64,000 nt of DNA, from contig BSBN01001752.1 in assembly GCA_027924645.1 (NCBI GenBank), forward strand, positions 14,154,001-14,218,000, in the 5' to 3' direction. Below, in pieces: positions 35,391-46,599 of the stretch (positions are counted from its first letter, which is position 1; each line of letters begins with the position of its first letter). Both the position numbers and the translations under genes were made by a program. The stretch comes from Cunninghamia lanceolata (taxonomy: Eukaryota > Streptophyta > Pinopsida > Cupressales > Cupressaceae). Under the pieces are notes generated by a model. It was not told the origin of the DNA, did no database searches, and saw nothing but the letters and a program-made list of their open reading frames with translations.

Positions 35391-36430
35391 GAGAGAGTGT
35401 ATGTACCAGATCCATAGACTAATGTGATGATAAAAGGACCAGCCAATTAGGTTCAAACTTGCACTATTTCTCCCGATGTTTATGATTCCTTTGATTTGCT
35501 TTAAGGACAAGATCTCCAACTTGAAATCTACGTTCTCTGATCTTTTTGTTGTAGCTGTGGCGTAGATGATTTTGATAAACCTAGAGATGGTTAAGTGTTG
35601 TATGATGCCGTTCATCTAATAGCTCAAGATCATGGAGTCTAGATACTCTATATTCTTCATCTGAGATAGTATGCTGTAGAGATACTCGCAGTGAGGGGAT
35701 CTCAACCTCAATAGGTAAGATAGCTTCAGTGCCATACACAAGAGCATAGGGTGTAGCTCTAGTGGGAGATTTGATACTTGTTCTATAAGCCCATAATGCA
35801 GGATTAAGTTGCAAATGCTAATCATGACCAACTTCATTAACTGTCTTTTTAAGGATCTTGATGATTGTTTTGTTAGAAGCCTCAACTTGGCCATTACTTT
35901 GAGGATAGTAAGGTGTAGAGAATCGATGTTGGATATGGAACTTGTTACAAAGATCTCTAACCTCTTGGTTCTTGAAGGGATGACCATTATCAGTGACAAT
36001 GGCTTGGGGAAATGATATAATGTAGGATAAACTTGGATAATTGCTTACTAGTAATATAAGTCATTGGTATTTCTTCCACCCACTTTGTGAAGTATTCAGT
36101 GGCGGTTATGATAAACCTATGACCATTTGATGAGGTAGGATGGATTTTACCTATGAGATCAATTCCCCACTGCAAGAAGGGCCAAGGAGTAGTGATAGGT
36201 TGAAGTTCATGTGTTGGTGCATGTATTAGATCCCCATGTTTCTGACATTGTAGACATCTCTTTACAAATTGCTATGCATCTTTCTCCGTAGTTGGCCAAT
36301 AGTATCCAACTTGTAGAAGTTTTTTCACAAGACTAGGGCCAATGGAATGTGATCCACAGACACCTTCATGCACTTCACATAAGGCAATCTTTGCTTCCTC
36401 ATAATCAAGACACCTAAAAAGGATACCATC
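35391..36430 (-). pseudogene. Gypsy integrase (Tat element)
   Basis: Minus strand: HEGVCGSHSIGPSLVKKLL, GYYWPTTEKDA-stop-QF, CLQCQKHGD (HHCC finger), QWGIDLIGKIHPTSSNGHRF (first Asp), IVTDNGHPFKNQEVRDL (second Asp), SNGQVEASNKTIIKIL (Glu), NPALWAYRTSIKSPTRATPY, VYGTEAILPIEVEIPSLRVS, and the C-terminal RERRFQVGDLVLKA and PVNIIHLKKFYP. All catalytic residues are present, but several stops and frame changes break it. It inserts the DNA copy in active relatives. The antisense ORF lies beyond its 3' side. Confidence 0.93.
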
Positions 36431-36649
36431 AAGACTTCGACAATATAGGGTAACTCCTAGGATAGTGTAGCGAGAGGCTCTATGGATAAAGGTTTTTCAT
36501 TGGGTATTAGATAGTTGAAATGGAAAGGTTTGATTACGGAGATACTTGTATATGTCCTCGTACCAAGGCAAGTTGGGACCAACAATTGCACATATAAGCT
36601 CAGACTATGGTACTTCAAATGCTGGAATTAGAAGTTATTCAACTAGAAA

Positions 36650-37080
36650 CTCACACTGGTGTGCATTGGATGACATATCTAGAAGAGATCCAATCATGGC
36701 CATGGAATTTGCTACTTTGTTTTGTATCCTTGTGATTTGTTCAAAGGTAATATTATTGAAGTACTTCTTGAAATCATCGACCATTACCTTGTATGGAAGG
36801 AGCTTTTCATTTTTTGTTTGATACTCATTTAAGACTTGTTTGATGACTAATTGGGAATCATTGAAGACCTGTATCTATTTGGTATCCCACTGTACTACCA
36901 TGTGTAATCCTGAGATTAAAGCTTCATATTCTACAATGTTATTGGTACATGGAAATGCAATTCTGTATGACTTTGGGATACAATCTCCTTGAGGGGTAAC
37001 AAACAATATCCCTACTCCTAATCCATACTATGTGTAAGATCCATCAAAATATAGTTGCCACAATGTCGGTGAAGTTAGAT
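36650..37080 (-). pseudogene. Second RNase H (aRNH) of the Tat element
   Basis: Directly after the first RNase H the minus strand reads WQLYFDGSYT-stop-YGLGVG, GDCIPKSYRIAFPCTNN, IVEYEALISGLHMV, QVFNDSQLVIKQV and, further on, NSMAM. This is a second plant-type RNase H with Asp (FDGS), Glu (VEYEAL) and Asp (NDSQL). A duplicate RNase H before IN is a hallmark of Tat-lineage elements. Confidence 0.88.
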
Positions 37081-37531
37081 TGAACAATTCTTCATCAGGG
37101 AACTCTGGATGTATTGGATGAATATCTGTGACAGGTGCTGCGACTAACTGATTGGTGATAACTTGTCCTTTTATGGCCTTTTGATCCACATATTGTATGT
37201 CAAATTCACTTAAGATCATAACCCATTTTGCTAATCTTCCCATAAGGATTGCTTTGGAGAGAAGATATTTGAGTGGATCAACATTAGATATGAGCTTTGT
37301 TGTTTGGTTCAACATATAATGTCGCAACTTTTGGGAAGCAAACACCAATACTAAACATGCTTTTTTCATAGATGAATAATTAAGTTCATATCCCACAAGA
37401 GTTCTACTGATATAGTAAATGGCTTGTTCTTTTCTTGAGTCATCATGCTGAGCTAAGAGGGCACCCAACACTGCTATTGTTGAAGAGATATAAAGTAATA
37501 ATGGGTGATCAAGTACAAGAGGTACTAACAC
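37081..37531 (-). pseudogene. First RNase H of the Tat element
   Basis: The 167-codon minus frame reads PLLLYISSTIAVLGALLAQH, QAIYYISRTLVGYELNYSSM, KKACLVLVFASQKLRHYML and WVMILSEFDIQYVDQKAIKG. These match the gypsy RNase H that follows RT. The expected first Asp (Y.D.S) appears as YISSTIA, so the domain lacks it, as is common for the degenerate first RNase H in dual-RNase H elements. Confidence 0.9.
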
Positions 37532-37570
37532 AGGAGATGTTGCTAGATATTCCTTTATTTTGTGAAAGGC

Positions 37571-38451
37571 CTATTGACATTTTTCATCCCACTTAAAAGG
37601 TTCACCCTTGCGAAGAAGATGTTGAAAAGGATGACACTTGTCTACTAGTTGTGAGATAAACCTGTGAATGAATTGTAACCTTCCTTGTAGACTACAGAGA
37701 TTCTTCAGATTTGCTAGTGGAGGCATTTCCATGATAGCTTTTACTTTGTCAGGGTCCACTTCTATTCTCCGTTGAGATACAATGTACCCCAACAATTTAC
37801 CATATGTTACACCAAATACACATTTCTTTGGATTTAGCTTGACTTGATATTTCTCTAGTCGATCAAATATTTGTGTTAGTACCTGTAGATGTCCTTCTCT
37901 TGTTTTGGATTTTCCTAGAATATCATCAACATAGTCCTCCATGATTGTGTGGAAAAGGTCATGGAAAATAATTGTCATGGCTCGTTGATAAATAGCTCCA
38001 ACATTCTTGAGACCAAAAGGCATTACAACCCAATAGTATGTACCCCATGGGCAAATGAATGATGTTTTGTCTGATCTTTCTCTACTATTCTAATTTGGTT
38101 ATATCTTGAGAATCTGTCCATCAAAGATAGCATTTCATGTCCCGCTGTGAGATCTATAATGTTGTCTATGCTTGGTAAGGGAAAGTCATCTTTAGGGCAT
38201 GCTTTGTTGAGATCTTTGAAATCTGTGCAACAATGAACTTGTCCACCAGGTTTTTCTATAGGTACCAAATTTGAAACCCATTCTGGATAATCAATAGGCT
38301 TTATAAACTTTTCTTCTAACATCTTATGAATCTCTACTTTGACCAAAAGAGCCATTTGTGGATGCATTTTGCGTAATTTTTGTTTGATAGGTTTTGCATT
38401 AGGAGATACTGTGAAATGATATACCACAAGTGATGGATCTAGACTCAGCAT
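37571..38451 (-). pseudogene. Gypsy reverse transcriptase (Tat element)
   Basis: Minus frames 38451-38023 and 38023-37571 give KQKLRKMHPQMALLVKVEIH, NLVPIEKPGGQVHCCTDFKD, LNKACPKDDFPLPSIDNIID, MLSLMDRFSRYNQI (first Asp), then MPFGLKNVGAIYQRAM, MEDYVDDILGKSKTR (YVDD box intact) and LNPKKCVFGVTYGKLLGYIV. Order and spacing are full length for gypsy RT. A frame break at about 38023, between the fingers and MPFGLKN, is the only major lesion here. Confidence 0.95.
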
Positions 38452-39630
38452 GTCAGCATAAGTCCATGCAAAATTGATAGCTCTTTTTATGAAGAATGCT
38501 ATGAAATCTCATCTTTCCTGCTCTGATAGTGATGCTGCCAAAAAAGTGATCTTCAGATTTTGCTCTGTACCTAAGTTCACGTCTTGAGATTTTTCAACTA
38601 GCACTATTGATTTTTCATGATAGTCAGTAGTAATAGGAAGATCAAATCCCCCATCCTCGGGCACCTCAGAGAGGTTTTCACCCTCAAATACGTCCTTTAT
38701 TTTTACTTTTTCACGGTCAAGAGGCACCTTTCAATTTTCACCTAGTGACCTATCTTTTTTTATTCTATTTATTTCACTTTTGCGACTGAAGGATTTGATA
38801 CTTCCACCAAAATATGCTAGTTTAGGTAGATCCATCATGAAACCTGCTTGGTGATCACCCAATGGAATGCTTTTCTATAAGTGCATGAATTCGGCAATAG
38901 CTTCATCATTTTCAAATGTGTCCAATATCGGTGCCCCCTATTGGTCCCAATCGACGAGGTTAGGATATACGAGTGAAAGGATAACAGACAAAGGGTTTTG
39001 GCTAGATGAGGTTGTGGAAATCATGATGATAGAGGTTTCTTGAAAAAGATCAGTGATATGAAGGGAGGAGTCATCGATGGTATCCAAACTAGAAGTCTCT
39101 CCTACCAAAGAGGGTCCAACTTCCATATCAGAAATACATTTGATGTCTTTGGAAGATGGTACCTTTGGCTAATAGCAAAGGCCTTTCTTGTTAAGCTTCT
39201 TAGACACAACAACCAGTTCAATAGGTCCTTGTTCTTGAGATCCCAATCTGTCATGTCCTTTATAGCTCATGTTCTTGATGATGCGGAACCCATTGTTATA
39301 TCTCTCCACTTCAAGTTGTACTTGGTCATTCTCATCATAGAATATCCAAGAGTTAGTGTCATCAATATCTTCATCATCAAGGAATCTACCTTTAATGAAC
39401 ACTATGGGTGGAACTTTTATGACATATGCAGATGAAGATGCCTTGTATGTAGAAGGTTTGCCATGAGATTTGGGAGACAAGGGAAGAGTGCCAACACAAC
39501 AAGATTCTTGCAATGTGTACTCACCCAGACCATGTTCAGTGTATTTGATACAGAGATTGGAAGTAGATGGGCTGGATTATTACTTAAGTAGGGTGGATGG
39601 GTCCACATAGGATGAAGATGGATATGCTTC
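38452..39630 (-). pseudogene. PR-RT linker of the Tat element
   Basis: Long acidic region between protease and RT in pieces: 39513-39169, 39126-38938 and 38727-38509. It includes KKLNKKGLCY and the SIPLGDHQAGFMMDLPKLAY block. Such long linkers are usual in large Tat/Ogre-type elements. I see no extra catalytic motif. Confidence 0.7.
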
Positions 39631-39635
39631 GGTGT

Positions 39636-40030
39636 TTACAGGAATACAATTAGGGATTTGATATTTATCTTGAAAAGCACAAAAAAACTCAAAAGGATTA
39701 GGATCGGCATAGATAACAACTTCAACACCGTTATGTGGAAATTTGAGGCATTAATGGTATGTGGAAGGAACTGCTTTGAGAGCATGGATCCATGGACGAC
39801 CAAGGATGATGTTATAAGGAAGGTCAATATCAAGAACTTGACAATGGGTGTCAGTAGTGATAGGACCAACTTGGATAGGCAAATGGATAATTCCTTCAGT
39901 ATCTCTCTCGGCATCATCATATGCTTTGATGGTAATGACCTTGGAAGTGTCAACATCTTTCTCAGAGTATCCCAATTGTTTTATTAATTTTAAAGAACAT
40001 ATATTAAGACCAACTCCACCATCCACTAAG
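39636..40030 (-). pseudogene. Aspartic protease (Tat element)
   Basis: The minus frame from 40026 reads MDGGVGLNICSLKLIKQLGY, AYDDAERDTEGIIHLPIQVG, then VLDIDLPYNIILGRPWIHAL. This is the retropepsin of Tat/Ogre-type elements. The catalytic triplet, usually D-[GSD]-[GS], is DGG, and ILGRPW is the C-terminal motif. It continues in the next frame with PSTYHQCLKFP and IYADPNPFEFF. It cleaves Gag-Pol in active relatives. Confidence 0.88.
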
Positions 40031-40556
40031 ATTCATTTGATACGGTGTTGTTTTACAGGTACTTCTATGTGGAGGGATTCATTATGCGAAGGATGGACAG
40101 AAGGTTGAAGATCTTTTTCGAAGAAGGTAAGATGGAAAGGGGCTGCAATGCTATCTACCATAGATTGGAATTATGTGGTATCGATATTGTTGGGCACCAA
40201 AGATTCTTGCAATGCTTTGTCGAGGATAGCTTTGTGGATGGGGTATATGTGAAGCAATTCTAAGATGGAAATGTGGGCAGGTGTTTTGCCAAGGTGATCA
40301 AGATATTATAGCTAGAAAATGGTCGAGGAGGATGGACAGGTGCCCCTTGAATGGTAACATGACCTCTTCGAGTAGTTACAATGCAATCAGGTGCTTTGCC
40401 TTGGATTGTGATGGTAGAAATACGAGCATGATCAATGCGGCCAATCGTGGATGATTCATAGTTGTAATGGATAGCATTCCCTGCATGGGAGTTACTTGTC
40501 TTATCATGAGATGGAAGTGGATTCTTGAAAGCATCTAGGTCATAGTTCGATGTTGA

Positions 40557-43000
40557 TTATTGTGCCAGTTGTGATGCTAGTGGTGTGATTTTAATTAGAC
40601 CTTGATCAATGCAATCTTGAATGACATGTTTTAAGTGCATGCAACCATTGGTTTTGTGTCCTTTGACCCTATGGTATTCACAATATTCATTCTCTTTATA
40701 CCAAGGAGCTTTGAAGACCGGTTCGCCATTGGGTGGTGCTTCAGGCAGTAGGACATCTCCCACTTGAAGAAGTTTATGAAAAATAACCTCCATGGGTTCC
40801 CCTAAGGGTGTAATTGTCATCAAGGATTTGATGTTTGTCTTTGTCGAGTTCATTGAAAAGGTTGATTTGCTGTAGATGTGGCTTGGATGTTGATAGGAGC
40901 TTTTACTATTTGGATGTTCTTTGCATCTACAACATCGTCATTAACAATATTCTTATTTTTGTTTCAAAAGTGGGATTCATCATTGGATGATTATGAATTG
41001 TTGTCTCTAAAAATCTTGATGGTACCCTTAGCAATTAAAGCACATTCAATGGTGGTTCCTTTGGAGATGAGTTCATCAAAGGTGCTAGCACTTTGCAATT
41101 GTAGTTGGAAGGACAGCCCGAGATGAAGATTTTGGATGAAGATATCAAGCTGCTATTTCTCAAGTATTTGCCATGATAGTTTACTAGCCATGTTGCACCA
41201 TCGTTGAGTAAACAAGGAAAAAGATTCACCATTGTGTTGTTTGTTATTGACAAGATCATTCATTTTTACCTCATGTTCAATGTTAAAATTGAAATGAGAT
41301 TAAAATTTGTTTGCTAATTCTGCAAAGGTCTTAATTCCCAGAGGTAAGTGAGAACCATTCAAGAGCTTACCCCGCTAAGCTTTGGGGGAATAGTCTCAAG
41401 AGATATGTGTCATCTTGAGCGACATCAAGACATGCGACATAGAATGCTCTAAGATGGTCATCCGTATTTTCTTTCCCTTTATATTTGTCAAATTGTGGAA
41501 CTTAGAAATGTGGCAAAAAAGGTGTCATATGAAGTGACTTGTCAAACAGATAAGTGCATATATCTCCTAAGGAAAATGTCTTCTTGGTTTACTGCTTTGT
41601 TAATCATTTGTTCAACATCCGCTTGAGATAATTGTTGTTGTTGCAAAGGGGGTTGATGGTTGGGAGGTGAAATGTAATATTGTGTATATTGTGGTTGCTA
41701 TTGCGGAATATATGTAGGTATGACCATTTTTTGAGGTTGTGTGCTCACATTATATGTCAAAGGATTGGTATGTGACACATATGTGTTTGAAGAGTGTTGT
41801 CCTTGAGACACAAGTGGTGGTTGGGTATATTGCGATGGATTAGCTCTGAGAGTTTGCATCACATGGGAAGTAGAGGATGTATTAACGTTGGTCAAAGGTT
41901 GCGAATTGTGAGTTGGATTTGTATTATGGTAAGCAATGGAAGGATTGCTAAATGAGGATGAATGGACACTTGAATTGGTGTTTTGGACAACATGAGGATT
42001 AGTGGATGACGACATATGAACATTCAGGTTTGTGTTTTGGACAACATGAGGATTCGTATACATCATGTGTTGGGTGACAATAGGTAACCCTTGAGTTGCA
42101 TAAGATGAATTGATGGTTTGCAAAGGATTATATGGAGGTGAGTTAACATAAGAGAGGGGGATGTTAGGAGTGGCTTGTGATACAATAGGTGGATTTGTCA
42201 TGTTAATGAGACTAACATTGGGATTATATGGTGTGTGCAATGGATTCGTAGAGATTGTGGAGACCATTTGGAAGTGATAGGAATGTAAGATGGGGTTTCC
42301 AGATGTGATGCAATAGGAGTGGTAGTTTGCAATTGTTGTGAGACTTTTATGGCAGGTGGTGTTTGGATAGCTTGTGAAACTTGCAGAATTTGTGGTATAG
42401 GAATGGCTTGTGAAACTTGAGAAGTTTGAACTTTTGAAACATGGACAGCTTGTGACACTTGAGGCACAGATACAGTCATGGTAGGGGCGGGGGCGTGCTG
42501 TGAAACATGGAAAGGTGGAACACTCAAATTTTGTGAAAGGGAAGGAAGTACATTGGTTGGCATTATCAAAGGTTCTAAATTGTACTCTGAGCATGGTGGA
42601 TTTGATGGTGTAGCAGTAGATAATGAGGGAGATGGATTGGAAGGTGGATAAGAAGGTATAGATATAATGGTTGGTCCCTTTGCAACAACAGCGAGAGTGT
42701 TAGGATCATGCTCTCAAATAACAGATATGTCAAAGTCACTCGGTAATTTGGCTCCAATGCAGGCAAGTTGCAAGAAGTAGCGATTAGGATTAGATAAGAC
42801 AAGCTTCTCAACTTGGTCCCATACATGTGTGTCTTGAAATTTAGATAGGTCTTCTTGGGATTGCTCTTCATAAGTCTCTATGAATGATTGAGGTTGCACT
42901 TGATGTGAGGATGATGGTCCAGTGGTGTATCCTTCAGGGATGAACATGTAAGAAGGCATACCAGTTGTGAATTGGCTTGCATCTTTAAGGGGCATTGATC
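40557..43000 (-). pseudogene. Gag of the Tat element
   Basis: Starts near 42995 (MPLKDASQFTTGMPSYMFIP) and runs leftward over three frames. The 42594-41698 frame (298 codons) is rich in N, T, S, Q and P and repeats TNPHVVQNTN twice, and a neighbouring frame repeats QVSQAI. The capsid-like part near 41170-41030 reads FIQNLHLGLSFQLQLQSA and then TFDELISKGTTIECALIAKG. The C-terminus at 40690-40600 has a C-X2-H-X4-H-X4-C finger (CEYHRVKGHKTNGC), the form used by Tat-lineage Gags. Frameshifts show decay. Confidence 0.88.
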
Positions 43001-45362
43001 AAGATTGTGGCATTTTGGCTTCCATCTCAGCTCACAATTTTTCTTCCATTTCAGCTCTATATTGTCTCCTAGTTTGAGGCATGATGGTTGGTGTTGAAAT
43101 TTGGACTTGTCTTGTCAAGGTTGAGACCCAAAAGGTGATGGTTGGCTAATTGTTTGGTTGTTGGTTCATTTTTCTAGTTTGCTAGTTGTTTGGTTTGTTA
43201 ATGGGTTGCTTGGTTGTTGGTTGCTTTGTTGTTGTTGTTTGGTTGCTTGGTTGTTGATTGCTTGGTTGTTGATTGCTTTGTTGTTTGGATAAATCTTCCC
43301 TAGAGGATAGCTCACACACTCAAGGGAAAATCTGGTTGCTGATGTTATTTGCTGGTATTGCTCGGGCTAGGTAAAGCCAAGAGGATGATGTTTAATTGCT
43401 GGTTTTGCTGTTTGGTTGCTATTTTGGGGTATCAAAAGGATGAAATCTCAAGAAGTCCAAGGTGTTGATATGCTCAAGATAGGAGGCAATGCTCAGGTGA
43501 CTATAGATGCTTAGAGGATTGTCATTTGAAAGCTGATAACAGAGCTAAAAGATGGCTGAAAGTGTCACTAATTGTGTTGGATGTATATTGATTGCTAATG
43601 TTTGACCAGAGGCAACTGGTAATAGCTCAGAAATGACATAGATAAGACCAAAAGTGAATGACAATAGCTCAAAAGTGATATGGTTATGTTTTAGATGACA
43701 AACTGCAGTGTTGACCATAGGCGAGTAGGTTTTCTAGAGGTGATCAGTTACAGGTCAAAAGTGATTTACTGTAGTTTAAAAGTGACATAGTTTTGCCAGG
43801 AGCGAACAATTGTAGGTTAAAAGTAATCTGGATTTTGTAAGAAGTGAACAAATGCTATTTAAAAGTGATTTGGGTTTATGTGGGTGAGCAGTTAAGGTTC
43901 AAAGGTGATCTGTGTCTGTCAGTAAATGTGTTGAATGATGTTTTTGACAAGAAAATAGTGATTTTAGTCACTCACACTCACAACAATCATAAACTTTGTA
44001 CAACCTAGGCTAGGAAAGGACTATATTTGCTAAGTCCCCTTGCCATGCTTATTCAAATTAGATAGATTTAGGATCTTGGTAGCACCGACTCCCCTCCATG
44101 GCTCTCACTTCTCATGCATACCAAGATCTAGGTTTCCCAAGGCTTGTCCCCCCACCAAACCTTAGGATTGTCCCTACTATCTCTACTAAGAACCATAAGA
44201 ATCGGGGCGGCTTCAAAGGTCCCACCTTTTGCGTCAACAAATAGAGGGTTTTTGGATACTACACAAGGTTGCTAGTAAGGGCATCCATTTGGGTGGCTAT
44301 ATGTACGGTAGTGCAACTCTCCATTATGGAGTCTCCTAGCCTTCAAGGGTTACACCTTGGAGGGTTTTGGGGGAGGTTGGCTGTCGGCATAACACAACAA
44401 CATCCATTGTTTGTGGCTTTCGACACAAACACTTTTCTTATATAGCGGTTCGGAATAACTTGGCTTTAGCCCATTACTGAGCTTGGGTCGTACCCCTTCT
44501 CACACTGGGAAGGTAGGCCCTCTAAAGATAATAACAAGTTCTCATATGTACCCAAGATCCATTTGATAGGCGAGGGGAGAGGATACTTTTGCTATTAAAT
44601 TTGGGTTACAAACATGCACAATCAAGCAATCAAGAAAGATAAAGCAAGCATGAAGCAAACAATGATTCTTTTTAAGCACTAAGCCCAAATGTTCCTAAAT
44701 TAGTGATAAAATCAAAAGTCTTGGACCGATCAGAGCTGCAACAAATGTGTTAGTAGTTTCACAACCTCCTTTTCTTAGACAATCGATAAGATTCTACACA
44801 AATAACTAATTAGTAGACAAGAAAATCGAACTACAAATGATAAAAACTAAAAGCGACACAGTTACCAGAGGCGATCAATTGTTGATCCGAAGCGATCTAG
44901 ATTTTGCCAAAAGTGAAATGTTATTGCCCAGAAGTGATGCGGAAAGATCCTAATGCGAAATGATAAGGATCAAAAGTGATGTAAAAAACAAAGACGTGAA
45001 TTGTTATTTCTCATAAGCAACCTAGATCTACAAGAAACTAGATATAAACATAAAACCCTAGTTTGCATAAAGTGATCCAGACAACCAGAAGTGATCAGTG
45101 GTAGGTTAAAAGCGATGCAAATCATGATAGATGCAATCACTATTAGCTTAGAAGCGACACAAAAAAGACTATAAGCAACTACTGTTCCTCAGAAGTGATC
45201 CCAGAAATGCTAAAAGCGACAGGTTTCGACTTAAAAGTGATGTGTGTGTTCAGGAAGGGATTGGTTTTGGCTCAGAAGCGACTGAAACTTTCTGTAAGAG
45301 CTCAGAAAATTTGATCTTCACAAAAAACAACTTCAAATAGCAAAGTTAATCAAGGACGTGAG
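43001..45362 (-). other. Leader (5' UTR) of the Tat element with short repeats
   Basis: No coding motif. 43134-43285 is low complexity (TTGGTTGCT and TTGTTGG units). From about 43590 to 45300, motifs such as AAAAGTGA, AAGCGA and AGAAGTGATC recur every 20-40 bp. 44040-44560 is a relatively GC-rich non-repetitive block. Leaders of 2 kb or more are normal in large gypsy elements. Confidence 0.65.
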
Positions 45363-45379
45363 TCCCACCGGACGTGCCA
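45363..45379 (-). other. Primer binding site-like sequence of the Tat element
   Basis: The minus strand reads TGGCACGTCCGGTGGGA, three bases inside the LTR. It begins with TGG as every primer site must. I could not assign the tRNA from memory. Confidence 0.65.
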
Positions 45380-45382
45380 AAA

Positions 45383-46260
45383 TGTGATAGGTAAAAATCA
45401 GGTTAATAAGATCAAGCATAGCAATTAAAAACCTAATCCTACCATCATCAAAGAATCTAATCCAAATGAAATCAAAAGCATTCAATTCAAGAACAATATC
45501 AGCTAGATTGTATGATTCCTTGTTTATGATGTGGATTGCTTCTTCAACAATGAACAATTATGAAGATCAAAGCTACCATGATGGATGGATGATAATGATA
45601 ATAAGCTAGATGGATGCTAAAGTGCTCAATATGCTCAGGATGATAATGTAGATGCTATGAGAATGCTGGATTGATGTAGTTTGGAATGAGAGGGTGTTTA
45701 TATAGAACTCAACCAAAATTAATCAACGGTAGAGATTTGGTGGCTATGTGAACAACTAAGATGAAACGATAGTCATAGGTGAATGTGAAGATGACAAGTG
45801 GAGGGAAGATAAGGCTCGTGTGATCGTGTACATAAAAAGTACATGTGAAAGATATTAAATAAAAGATGTAGTACCACTTATCTTTTTAAATAAAAGAGGC
45901 ACACATGTTGGCTCACTTAGATAAATGATAAAGGAAATTAATTAAATAAATAAAATTTATTTAATTAATTGGAAAGTGGGTTTATGAAGGGAATTTTAAT
46001 TAAATAAATAAGACTTATTTAATTAAAATAGATAGAAAGAAGATAATTAAATAATTAAATATTGTTTAATTATAGATTAGAGTAAAATAGAAGAAATAGA
46101 TAATGAATTAATTAAATAAATACAAATTTATTTAATTAATGAAAGAAATAGGTGTTTTTGATGAATAGAGAAATTGCTCAAGTGTGCTAGACAAATACAG
46201 ATGATAGATAATGCAATATTTGAATACTAATGATAATTAGGTCAATTTTGGGTGTTTACA
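45383..46260 (-). repeat. 5' LTR of the Tat element (878 bp)
   Basis: Begins TGTGATAGG and ends GTGTTTACA; partner of 29182-30064, with the same triple AT palindromes at about 45935-46140. Confidence 0.93.
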
Positions 46261-46509
46261 CACAAATAACCTTCATGGCTAAACCATAGGATTCCATCTA
46301 TATTGCAAGCATACTCATATTTAAATCATTCAATTGATAATATCATTACCATATTCTATATTAATAACATATATTCAAAGTCTTTCAAAGTATATAAAAA
46401 GACAACATATAATGATGGTGATGTTGGTAAAGTGTCTGGAGCATCATATGGAAAAGTTCTAAAAGCATATAAAAACAACATAAAAAGAAGGAAATATTTT
46501 AGCCCATCA
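46261..46509 (-). repeat. Inner part of the LTR of element D
   Basis: AT-rich, ends in CA at 46509 directly beside a G-rich polypurine tract on the minus strand, so in element orientation it is the start (TGATGGGC) of the 3' LTR. It is cut at 46260 by the Tat element. Confidence 0.6.
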
Positions 46510-46525
46510 TTCCCCCCAACTTAGC
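46510..46525 (-). other. Polypurine tract of element D
   Basis: The minus strand reads CTAAGTTGGGGGGAA, then TGATGGGC (LTR). It follows the last codons of the extra ORF (GKQKAKLGGND). A near copy (TTAGTTGGGGGGAGGGG) lies at 49385-49401 at the upstream side of the same ORF. Confidence 0.7.
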
Positions 46526-46599
46526 CTTTTGCTTGCCCTCAAGCAAAATCATTGAATTTAACACCTAGGGGAGAAGATTGTAGTGCAAGGTAATCTACC

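Larger units (their letters stand above)
29182..46260 (-). mobile_element. Tat-type Ty3/gypsy element, 17.1 kb, with antisense PMD-like ORF
   Basis: LTR pair of 883 and 878 bp, polypurine tract next to the left LTR and primer-site-like sequence next to the right LTR. Gag, PR, RT, RNase H, a second RNase H and IN run on the minus strand, and a long frame related to plant mobile domain proteins runs on the plus strand between IN and the 3' LTR. Dual RNase H and extra (also antisense) ORFs in that place are known for the Tat lineage. Flanks are CACAC (left) and CACAA (right), a near match to a 5-bp duplication. It sits inside the LTR of element D. Confidence 0.93.

Noticed and set aside
42198..42569. 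Q/P-rich 123-codon frame as a separate gene
   Set aside because: It is in phase order with the Tat Gag and best read as part of that frameshifted Gag.
43134..43285. TTGGTTGCT-rich block as a CRISPR-like or satellite array
   Set aside because: Irregular low-complexity units without constant repeat and spacer length; leader sequence of the Tat element.
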